A stretch of 64,000 bases of DNA from Terebella lapidaria (Eukaryota > Annelida > Polychaeta > Terebellida > Terebellidae): the NCBI GenBank assembly GCA_949152475.1, contig OX424570.1:18596694-18660693 (forward strand), written 5' to 3'. The number at the start of each line of letters is the position of its first letter. The first letter of the stretch is position 1. The notes below the pieces were generated by a model. The model had not been told where the DNA came from and ran no database searches. It saw only the letters and a list, made by a program, of their open reading frames with translations. The translations under genes were made by a program, and so were the position numbers. This document shows, one piece after another, positions 50,201 through 61,304 of the stretch.

Positions 50201-50552
50201 AATGTGTCAAAGATAGTCGGGCATTTTGCGACAAATGTAGGCGGTAAATTCAAAAAGTAATTCTCGGCTCATAGACACTGACTGCTCCACTATGTAAAAA
50301 GTCGATGTATTCTAAAGATTGCGTGGTTGATATTGTGAACGATGTACCAACTTTATCGTTCTGATCCGGAATGATCCAGACGTTTCAGGTCGAAGATTGT
50401 ATTTTTCTAATACAAGAAAGTGACTCCTCTAGTCACTCCAACTGCAAAAAGTCACTTCGGACTACCAGAAGTTTTATGACAAATGCTCATATTTTGTATG
50501 CGGTACTAAAGTCGTGAAATTTACTGCCAACAATCAGCAGGGTTTCACCATC
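47278..50552. mobile_element. TTAA-flanked DNA transposon, element 1, unit B
   Basis: Equivalent of 20341-23622 with TTAA at 47274-47277 and 50553-50556. It is seven bases shorter overall. No transposase recognised. Confidence 0.8.
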
Positions 50553-52042
50553 TTAACCAATTTACTGATAGATGGTACCAAAATGTCAACAAAATCTTTA
50601 ACCAGGAAAGTGGGCCAAGGGTCGAGAATACATGATTTAGTAGGAGAATCGAGAATGACTTTCCGAATAAGCTGTTCAGATGCAGGCTCGAAGTGATTGA
50701 ACTCAACAGGTGATATCGCTGGTGAAGTGGTCTGTTTAGGCTGCTTTGTGAAATTGTTTCGTATACGTGTGATTTTGTCTGTGAAGAAAGAACCAAACAT
50801 ATTGGCAAGGAGCGTGTCATCTTTGCCTCCGGGCAAAGCAGTCTGATGTTTCCTGTGCAAAATATTGTTCATTTCTTTCCATAGTTTTTTTGGATCATCA
50901 GAATTGTTCTTAATAATATTTTAGTGTAATGATCTCGTTTTGAATTGTTTATGATTGAGTTGCATTTACTGATCTGTCGTCGTAGTTTCGATCTATTCAG
51001 CACAGATGGGACTTTTCTCCAAGTTCTTTCGAGCTGTCTACGTAACCGTTTGGCCTCACGATATTCCGGAGTTATCCAAACTGGAGTGGGTTTTGTTCAC
51101 ACATTTCGTTTTTAGTGGTGCATGAGCATCAATTACAGAGGAAAGGCTGTTTATATATTGGTCGTAAAGTTCGGTAACGTTGTCAGAAGGCGATACAATG
51201 AAGGCAGTATTTTGCAGATCTTGTTTTAGTTTTTCGTGATTTATCTTATGATACTGACGAAATGTTATGTATTTACTAGGTGGTTTAGGGGCTGAATCGA
51301 TATCCAGTGTGCAACTGATGCAGAAATGGTCGCTTAAACAACCCAACCTACACAAATTTTCCACTGTGAAATCCGATGGGGTGATAAGTAAATCGAGAGT
51401 GTGGCCATGGATATGAGTAGGGAAGTTTATATGTTGAACAAAATTACAGGAATCAAGCATCAATTTGAAATCACAACTGGTGTTTGAAACGGTATCAATA
51501 TGGATGTTGAAATCACCGCTGATTATAGTTGAGGCAGACAGGGACGATGTGAAACCAGAAAATGACATAAATTCTTCCAGGAAAACTGCGATACCAGAAC
51601 CAGGGGGTCTATAGATTGAAGCAAAATTCAATGTGTTATCACGCCATCGTACAGAAACGACAATGTTCTCAAAAGAACCAAAACTAGGTGCTGCAACCAG
51701 GGAGACATCCAGAGTTTGTTTTACCAGGAAACCAACACCACCGCCCGTCTTTCCAACGGGAGGGGAATGGAAGAGTTTATATCCACTAGGGGTTAGTTCA
51801 CTGAGAAATGATGCAGTGTCATTAGTCCTGATGTGCGTCTCGGTTATTCCAAAAATGTCACATTTGGCAGAGGTGACCAAGTCCGCGATAGAATAGCGGG
51901 CAAGCACAAACCAGTTAATGGGCATTGGTTCACCAGTTACCTCAGATTTGGCATTATCCAGATGTTCATTCTGCAGGTGATTGTTCCTGGCAATGAAGAA
52001 AACTAATAGCAGGGTAATAATTTTTGTAAAGCGAAAATCCAT
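50553..52042 (-). CDS. LINE endonuclease and linker, unit B (two frameshifts)
   Basis: Keeps the AP-endonuclease motifs and the shared frameshift near 51097. In addition, two extra T bases near 50918-50924 shift the linker frame, a change not present in unit A, so the linker opens again only at MNNILHRKH. Confidence 0.85.
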
Positions 52043-52047
52043 TTTAA

Positions 52048-54506
52048 GGTTGTTCGATACACCGAACGCGTCATCAATGTGGCCCGTCTATGGTTGACCA
52101 AACGTGTCATAAACAGCGTATGTAACGGCGGGGTGAAATAGGGATCGGCGGGGTATGAATGTTGCCGTGCAATGGGAGTACTGGAAAATCCGGCGGTCTG
52201 TAATCAGTACGGTGGAGTCTCGACTTGAACACACAAAGTACTGGAAGCAACACCTGATTTCACCTCCTGATGGCCATTTACGGGGGTTCATGAGTTTCCC
52301 TGTCATTTTTGTTTTCTCTCACTTCGTATGCCTGATATGACTTTCTGTCCCCGGACTATGAGATTGGATAACGGACCCTGTTTTGTTTGCTCGGAATACT
52401 TGATACTGGGTATTGATTCCACGTCTATTACAGCATATGTCTAGTATCTTTCAGTGGGCCAGCCTCGGTTAAGAAGATAATACTACTAGAACATCCATTC
52501 GTTACATAGTTTTGATATGTATAAGAGTAAACGTTTGCACAACAAAACTAGTAGACCTAACAATTTCCAAATCTTCTGATTAACATAATCAAACAGATCG
52601 TAAAATTATTCAAAACACTGTTAAATAAATTGACAACACTTCTGTGGATCATGGCATAATTTTCAATACAACTCAAGCTTAGCGATAATAATATTTTGAA
52701 AGACTATTCATGGTATTGCAGATCTCGTAGGGCTAATAAGCATGAATGTACTAGTATGGCATAACACATGGAATTTGTTGCTACTTGACTTGAGTGGACC
52801 AAGGACAAAAGATACAACGAATGCAAGAGCAAATTTGAGGGGTGGGGGGGGGGGGGGTTGCTGGCGCAAGTGGCGCTCATTACTTTGTATATGATATCTG
52901 TGTAAGACCAATAAAACAAGTGTGAGGGTTTCCGCCGAATCCTGCATTTTGTGCCCCTGTGGAGTGTTTTCTTCACAATTCCAATCTCTTAGAACTTCAA
53001 AGTTCACCACAAAATATCCAGAGGTCGTCACACACTCTTTTATAATAGTTTGTCCTATGCGCCCCTAAGTTTGTCCAAACACGCATATGCATTTCCAGTT
53101 CCACTAAGCAACATTCCATTGACATACATCAATTCCTCTATAGCCTGTCCATTATATAGCCTGAATATACCAAATGTTCACTCTTTAAGAGGAATACATC
53201 ATAAGAAGAGCTCAGCTTCATTGGGCCGCAACATTTACAGCCCACCAGGCTCGATTTCGCGGGGCTCCGTTTTCGTTACAGTTGTCATTTTTGACACGTT
53301 TCGTCTACCATACCCGTTCCGCTATGTAAGCCGAATGGGGCTAACTTTTTTGTTTCCGCAGCTTATCTGCCCAGAAATTTACACTATGTTAGGCGATTTT
53401 CTGCCAAAATTCATCGAGATGCATGGAATAGACCTATAGACGAAATAATCTCCAAAATTCACCGCGCACAGATCAGCGCTACCCTCTCAGTCAAATCCGT
53501 TATCAGCCATTTATATATAATAAGCTATATCCTCACGTTGTCCGTATGTATAGGCCTACCAGTTATCGCAAAATCCTGTGCCAAATGTGGCGGTCATCTT
53601 GCTCAAGCTAATTGGGTGAAATTTATTCCTAAAGTTCTACTGACTTGTCAAATTTGATGGGGATATTTCAACTATTAGGCCTACTGAGTTGGCGACCGGA
53701 GAGAATCTCATCTGAGCCAATTGACCAGTCAACATCTAGTGGTTCATTCTAGCAGCCATACCGTTCATGCTAATGATCACATCTACCATGCCAGCCTTTT
53801 ATACATTTCTGAGTCAAGTCAGAACATACAATATATGAAATATATGATTTTTTTTTCAATTCATACTCACAAAAACTTGAATAATTTGACATAGTATGCA
53901 CTCCAAATTCAGGAAATTATTGATTTTTTGTTTCCATAAAATGACACTTTTCATGTTTTAACGCTTATATCGCGAAAAGTAACCTGGATAGGTATATTTT
54001 TTACATTAGTTTTACAAACCCAAAATATCATTGAAGAAATATGTGTAAAAAAATTAGAAAAAAATACTGTATTACTGACCGAGCAGTGATACTCAACGTT
54101 GTATGGATTATCAGAAGTTACTCTTTTTCTATAAAATTTCAGTGCTGAAATATATACACATGTTCTTACTCTTGCCACGAAACATATCAAACTCAGTGCT
54201 AGCGAATTCTGTTTAATCAGTTTAATGAACCGTTGCATATACAACAGTTCTGTACTGAAAAATCCTATAAATATATAGTTTTAGGCAAAAATATGCAGTT
54301 AGATTGCATGTCATGATGTAATGGATTGTGGCTATTGCTGAGGTACTTTCAAGACTGATAGGAGGTCAACAAAATGCATCATAGCAAAAAATAACATATG
54401 GTGACCTACTATTTTTTTCTGCTTTTTGTAACCATCACATATCTAGCTATCAAGAAATATAACTTTTTACTCAATAAAAACACCTTTCCGGGTGTTTCGA
54501 ACAACC
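52048..54506. mobile_element. TTAA-flanked DNA transposon (piggyBac-like), element 2, unit B only
   Basis: TTAA at 52044-52047 and 54507-54510 flanks 2459 bases absent from unit A, where a single TTAA lies at the same place. Ends are GGTTGTTCGATACACC and, inverted, GGTTGTTCGAAACACC (15 of 16 match). No transposase seen; a 129-codon plus-strand frame (53050-53439) has no recognised domain. It contains the 181-base segment at 52249-52429 and a G-run near 52841-52858. Short ends plus TTAA fit a non-autonomous piggyBac-type element; Kolobok is the alternative. Confidence 0.9.
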
Positions 54507-54510
54507 TTAA

Positions 54511-55382
54511 AGCAAACAACCAGAGTATGAAGTAAAATATAGAAAGACGCAACGCAGGTGTATTGTACAATTGTACAATAACACTCTACATTGCCAACGC
54601 GACCACACACGACTATGAAGAATGTTTTATTGCTAGACCGACAAGCATAATGAACTCAGACAGAAGAAGCATAAAACAGGTATTGTGCTGAGGCACGCTC
54701 ACACAAACTGTATAACATGCGTACAACCACCAGGTTGCTGGCCGTGGAGGCCAAACGGAGAAAAATCGATAAACCAGGTACGCCGTTAACCAAACTGACG
54801 ACAACAAGTGTGTTCGTTGATGCGTGACACAAAATTGACAACCATTCAGTTTAAAATCCTGATAAAAACATACATTATCCACCGTATCCTGATATATGAT
54901 ATAGTGGATGCGTTACCTTGTTACCTTACCGACAAAATGGTGTACAAAATAGTTTTTCTGCTCCAGATAAACCTGGTAAAAATAGATGAAAAGCTTTAGC
55001 AATTTCCAACGTGACTGCCTTCTCAAACGCCGATTGTGTTCTCAAACGCCGTACAATATTTTCCTGGTCACGAATTCACAATAGGGATTTTCCAGAGTCA
55101 GTGGAAAACCCCAGGAAAACGGTACGTGAATTGATAAAGCAGTGTACGTAAACCTTCAAGGGGCATCTCGTCAAAATCAGAACGTGCTTGAAATGTACGT
55201 TATTATAGTCTTGCAGTGTGCTCATTAGGCTTGTAGGAGAGTGACGCTGTACACAACACAGGACGATATACACTATTTATATAATGTACACAGGTTTACA
55301 GGATTATATTCACAAATATACACATACAGTTAGACAGAACAGTCAATCCGACATACACAACGTGAAACTAAACAGAGATATG
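54511..55382. other. LINE leader or unique DNA, unit B
   Basis: Equivalent of 25111-25989, displaced by element 2. No gene recognised. Confidence 0.35.
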
Positions 55383-55660
55383 GCAAGATGAACAGCGATG
55401 CAATGACGTGGCTCTAACAGCTAACGTGGAGACGAGGCGACCACGTGGTCAAGACGATCCAAAATGGTGGGCGACGAAGCATCACAAGATGGTAATGTGG
55501 CAACGAGAGAACGCTCGGTGTCGTGTCGATGAGTTGACGTGACAAGACGATGAGTAGACACTTGGCGACTTGACACTAGACAACGTGGCGACGTGACACG
55601 ACGACGAAACCCTAGACGACGTGACACCGGATGACTTGACAAAGTGACAGTCCAATGATA
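55383..55660. repeat. Degenerate GACG/ACGTGG-rich repeat, unit B
   Basis: Equivalent of 25990-26260 with about six substitutions in 220 bases, above the local background. Confidence 0.5.
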
Positions 55661-55837
55661 CTCTAGGCAGGCAACGAAACTTGCAAACTAAAATGAATGC
55701 ACAAAGAAAGTTCTCAAGGTCACGTTTTCCATTATATTAGCAACAGTGATCGACAATAGGGCAACGATAATAATTGACAGTAGAGTCAACAATATACAAT
55801 ACAGTTTGATGGTAACAGAAATGAAAGATTTACTTAC

Positions 55838-56213
55838 AATGACGGCGTATATAAATTCCCATACAACTTCTGCAGTGAACACAGTTCTATTAAAGCACGC
55901 CTGGGTCAGCCAAGTGATGAGTGATACATACGACTGTGGGTGAGACATTATATAGAGGTGTGTGGTGAAGCGAAACCAATAAATCTCAGAACCATCCTGC
56001 TGGACACGCAGGCCACCAGACAGACTGTCTAGACACGAAATATACTGCCGGTATACAATTGAGAATCTGTGTGATGGACAAATATGATTTGACAAATGTT
56101 ACAAAATATATACACAAATACCATAAAATGAAATCTGTAACAAGGCTAATTACATGTTTCCATATAACAAGCGCTATCCACATGCATTTCGCATGAGAGA
56201 CCAATTTGCACAT
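55838..56213 (-). CDS. Hypothetical small protein, two candidate exons, unit B
   Basis: Exons 56154-56213 and 55838-55999. The first donor reads GTAATT instead of GTAAGT in unit A, which would weaken splicing. Two residue changes (K to E and I to T) occur in the second exon. Confidence 0.25.
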
Positions 56214-57375
56214 TCAGGTAAAAGCGTGACCATGAGATTGAGTAATTGCATATTATGCATATATGCTGGCAGTTGCAGATATTCAGACCATTAATAATGA
56301 TGATGATGTGGGAAACACATAAATAAGTTGCAAAAACTAGTCAAAGTTTTGATTAAAATTTAATATGCATGTGTGAACTAATGAAGTTAATTGATGCTAC
56401 TAAAATGTGTAAGTTCCCATATCCTTTACTCCTTTGTAGTATATCAATAAAAATCTGGTTATAGACAACGATGATATTCCAAATGAATCAGTGATGATAT
56501 GAATGACAAAGTATTAGGGGGATATACCCTCGAGATATTCAAATCCCCTAGTTCGAATAATGAAAACTATCAGCATTAGTGGAATAACATTCATGCTCAT
56601 GTTGTTTGTTTAATATGTATGTAGCACGTAGCACGTCATAATCTAGTTCTGCTCATACTATTTATGAAGTGTAGTTCACTGTTACATTACAAACTGTATT
56701 TATAAACATTCATTGATTTTCGAAGCGATTTTCCCATTATAAATGTAAGAGAAAATCAAATGGTTTGTTGTGTTAATGGTAACAAAAGTTGGTGTGAAAA
56801 TGTTTATTTGATATTAACCCTCGAATTAGTCCTCCAAATCAACAAGGAGGAATACATGAGTATACACTTTTTTCTAAAAATAATCCTTTACCTATATTAC
56901 ACAAAACCACATGTCATACGTATATGCCATACATTATATATACACGCATTAGACTGATTTACAGAAATGATATCAATTGCAATTTGTTGCTGATTTATTA
57001 TACATGATACTCAGTTTGGTGAAGTTTTGTCATATACCAACATATACATGTACTGTATATATGATAATGTTCATATTGATACATGTGGTCATATGTATTG
57101 ATACATACAACGGTTCATGAAACACAATTTCTGTGATGTATAGATTTTCTCACAGTAAACAATGGTAAAGCATATTTCCATCACGATTTTGTAAATATCA
57201 TGTGTTTAAATGAACATGTCTGAATATACAAAAATATTGTTCAAACGTTAAATATGTGTACTGCAAGATGTTTATGTAAACCACAGTCATGACCTACGTA
57301 CACCTTCAACAACCTCACACTGTGCGTGATTGACACAGAATGGTGTTGCTACCGTCCAAAATGACAATCATTGGC
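56214..57375. other. No gene seen
   Basis: Equivalent of 26818-27978, AT-rich and featureless. Confidence 0.5.
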
Positions 57376-58751
57376 TTAGATTTCAAACAACTGGATACGA
57401 CGATTATCCCACTCATGCACAATAATGTGGTTATTATTCACAGCGATGCTCAGCGGATCCCTCAGCTCTCCCACCAGATCTCCCTATCTCCCCACCACAC
57501 ACAGAAACTCTATCAGCTATGGTGATTACCTCCGTCTGCTATAATGATGTTACCAACACGGTCAACAGTGACGTCACGTATATTTATGTCATTTTGAACA
57601 TTAGGTATACTGAGTGTAATGTCACGTACATGTTCTCCATCCAGAGTAAACATCATCAGTCTGGAAGCCCTTCATTCACTCACCAGCACATGATTGTCTC
57701 CTGTAACGGCAACACCTACAGTGAAGTTTTTAAACTGAACAGGTCTCTCGCCCTTTGACACGGTACTGCGTATGTATGAACCCTCGGTAGTCAAAACTTT
57801 CACACGGTAGTTGTTCGCGTCAGCCACCAGTAGCTCCCCTGTAACACCAGGCTCCATGGATCAAGAAACTGATCATTGCCAGATCCCTTGGAACCGAATG
57901 TCCTGAGGAGTCAGTAAGATTTATCATAAAATTTCACTCGGTTGTTATAACTGTAACAGAACTGATGCTGCTGGTCACCTTCTCACCGAAGATCAACACC
58001 AGATTGAGATCTCTGCCGTACACTTTAATACGATGGTTGTATGTATCAGATATGATATACCTGTCATCTGTACATGGCCTGCACCAGCAAACTCTTCTCT
58101 ACCAGAGCCTTCACTCCCCCTCACAGATATGGACCTCGCTCGCGTGTAGTCTGGTGCCTGTTGAGGGCTACTGCTCTCTGGCTGAAACTTTATATCTCCC
58201 ATGTCAGGTGTTGCCTCAGACTCTACAGATCTGTAATCTCTCAGATTGGGTGGGGACTTCTGCAAGTCACGTAAATCAGCCGGAAACTTCACAACGTTTT
58301 CATTGATCTCAGTCAATGATTTCATCTGACTTTCTGCGTTGGAGTTTGCATCTAGCTCAATTCCAGACTTCACCTGAAATTGCTTGCACTTCTCAATTTC
58401 AGTCGAGATTTTTTGTAGTCATTTCAGATGACATTCCATGGCCCTCAATTGTTAACCTTCTTTCTCATATCCACTTCCAGTTTTCTGATTTCCTCCTGAT
58501 ACTTGACAATATATGTCTGGATGTCTTCTATTAGGGCAACCACCTTGGACCGCTCCTTGTCAAGGACAGTTTCGTCCAGTGTCAGTGCAGCAGACTTCTT
58601 CATTTCCTGACGGAGTTGGCCGAACTTATCTTTTGCGTCACCTTGTAAGGTCCACAAGTGACTCTCCAAGCACCGAGAGCACAGCTGTTTTACTGCAGTG
58701 CTCACAGACTCGCTTACATTTTGGGCATTTGATGAGTGGCTTTTTGGCCAT
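57376..58751 (-). pseudogene. TRIM-like B-box/coiled-coil/NHL pseudogene, unit B
   Basis: The start here is in frame (MAKKPLIKCPKCKRVCEHC), unlike unit A, but one base is gained right after it (CACTGCAGTAAAACAGC), shifting the B-box. The coiled-coil/spacer break near 58440 also lost six bases relative to unit A, and an in-frame stop follows in that segment. The NHL repeats are again spread over frames (LLVADANNYRVKVLTTEG at 57672-57857). Both copies were thus already broken before duplication and gained separate lesions after it. Confidence 0.8.
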
Positions 58752-59416
58752 GGTATCTAGTATCATAGAAAATATCGGGTGTCATCCTGGATAGGATACT
58801 GAGACGTTTCCAGCTAGGATAGTATAATGAGGCTTTCTCCTCAGTAACTTTAAAAAAAATTATGTATTTTGTTATGCCTGATCGGATGACGCCAGGGGTG
58901 GTTTTGAACACAAATGCTTGAATGGCCTTCATTTCTATCAAAAGTGATCTTAGGCCTATGTTAGATTTTCTAGTGTCGTTATTAAAATTGCTTTATACTA
59001 TAATAATACAATGATACCCAATATACATTTCTTGTTTGGAGTGAAGCTATTGAATATAGAAAAATCGAGGATTTAAGATATTGTTATTTTATTGAATATC
59101 AAATATGAATTATCGGTCAATCTTAACTAACCCATGTAAAACAAATATCTACATCCATTATACTTCCCTTTCTTGCTAAATAAGGCCTAGTTTGAAAAAA
59201 TATTGAGATACAAGTAACCATGTTATTAGATGAGGCTCTGAATGAAAAGTACAACCATGTTATTATTGATTGTGCATACTCTGTCACTTTCAGCAATAAT
59301 CATTAACCTACATACATATTCATGAAACCACCCATTCTCCATCAAAAACCAGCAACAGTTTCAAAATCTTCCCTAATGATCTTGAGACTGTGTAATCATT
59401 ATATGCAATAAAACAG
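58752..59416. other. No gene seen
   Basis: Equivalent of 29367-30037. Confidence 0.4.
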
Positions 59417-60099
59417 CCTCTACGTTGCCGTCTCAAACGCAGTTGCATTAAACGCCTTCGAACTGGTCGTTATATGAAACTTTGCGACTTTGTACAAGAA
59501 GGAGGTCGTCTAACTGTCTGTGACGTCATAATTCTCGCATGTGCTATGAGCCAAGCACTCGTACACGTGCACAAGAAAGGGATGGTCTGTGACGGAATAG
59601 ACTTGACTTCAACTCGAATTCAGATGAACACGCAGGTGCGTCCCATGCAAGCGCATGAAGCAAATCAAAATATGCATGTAGACTATGCCTATAATATTGG
59701 TCTATATGATAGTATCTCTAACCCATTATATTCTGATATGTTCTCGGTTTCAATGTATACAACAGCGTGTAGGGGAATACAACAGTTTAGAGTTAGGATG
59801 CGTTGGAGTACTAGTAAAAGAATGTGTATGCATTTATTGATGATGAAAGATATGGTTTCATACATAGGCCTATGTGCATGTGATATGCACACTGTATGAG
59901 AAACCCAAACATATTAATTATAAGAAAGGTAAAACATAACCTTGATGACCTTTATATAACCTTTCTTTTGCTCCCCTTCCCATCTACCCCCTATATCTCC
60001 ATGGGGCAGAGCCGTGTGGTTGACGGTGAGTTGGTAGCAATGACAGAGTTCACCAAGTGCGATGTGTACGAGTGGCGCCGCCAGCGGGATATTTTTTGA
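59417..60099 (+). CDS. Last two exons of a degenerate kinase-like gene, unit B
   Basis: Exons ~59417-59635 and 60010-60099 with the same splice sites and stop. Compared with unit A, six of seven coding differences change the residue: K/E, H/R, R/C, E/K and P/T in the first exon and R/C in the second. Confidence 0.45.
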
Positions 60100-60374
60100 C
60101 GTGGGGTGGATCCTGGGCGTGCTTCTAGCGTCAGTCAGTCCTGTATTAGTCATGCATCACCGCAACTGAGACAATTGAGGCCCATTGACTTTATTGATAA
60201 CTACCAGTCTCTGTAATATAATGTTGCATTCATGTCATGTCATTTTCCAACATTGTATACTAGTATCAGTATTACAAATTCTTTTCTTATTTCAGTTGTA
60301 ATATGCTTTTCATAAGTTGTTTAGTCATTAATATGTTAATTTTGTATTTGTACAGATACCATTGCTGATGATTA

Positions 60375-60620
60375 AACTGCTTATCTTATTTTGTCTTATC
60401 TTATCTAATCTTTTCTTATCTACCATCCCAAAACTGTTCATTGTCTCAGTCATATACGGTACGGGTCATGCACCACATGACTGAAATAGTGGAGGCGGAT
60501 CCCAAAAGCGGTTTATAGCCTCAGTGACTCTGTCATACACGATACTGATCATGCACCACGTGATTGAGGCAGTGGAGACGGATCCCAAAAGCAGTTTGTA
60601 GCCTCAGTAATCCCTGTAAT
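60375..60620. repeat. (TTATC)n and 74-83-base minisatellite, unit B
   Basis: Equivalent of 31001-31240; unit starts at 60426, 60500 and 60583. Confidence 0.75.
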
Positions 60621-61108
60621 AGCCTTACACCTTGGAGGACAGATCCAAATGACTAGTGTACTTGAGTAGTCGGTACTACACTAGTCATGCAACAGCGCCG
60701 TTGGAGTACATAACTATATATCAGTCATGCTAGTAGTGCATAAGACATCATGGAGTATACTAAGTAGTGTTGACACCATGCGAAATAAAATTTCATTTTG
60801 TCCGAGCACTCACAGTCAGTTACAAAACAACATGTGCTAGAATCATTTTTGACGTGCGTGATATATCTCATGTTTTTGGAAGTAATAAACTTTTCCAGAG
60901 GGATGACACCCTATTTTCGTCACTCTCATCAAACATATGAATGTTTGGTTCTGTACTATAGTACTGGTTCAAAAATAAATATTTTCAAATGAAACACTGT
61001 TGAATGAATGAATGAATGAAGTTCATTAAACATCACATGCAAACAATTATGTTCAAATTTGTATATAATATAAGATCATGAGCTTCTGTGCAGTGCTTAC
61101 ATAAAAGC

Positions 61109-61288
61109 AATAGACGTTGAATCAATACCCAGTATTAAGTATTCCGAGCGAACAGAACAGGGTCCGTTATCCAATCTCATAGTACGGGGAGAGAAAGTCA
61201 TATCAGGCAAACGAAGTGAGAGAAAACAAAAATGACAGGTAGACTCATGAACCCTCAAAAATGGCTATCTGGAGGTGAAACAGGTGTT
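61109..61288. repeat. Segment shared with TTAA element 2, unit B
   Basis: Equivalent of 31733-31913, one base shorter. Confidence 0.8.
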
Positions 61289-61304
61289 ATATATTATTGA
61301 ATAT

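Larger units (their letters stand above)
45666..52043 (-). mobile_element. L2/CR1-clade LINE, interrupted, unit B
   Basis: Duplicate of the LINE at 18729-25110, with the same (ATT)n tail and the same TTAA element 1 inside. A second TTAA element lies at 52048-54506, directly 5' of the ATG at 52042; any leader resumes at 54507. Confidence 0.88.
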
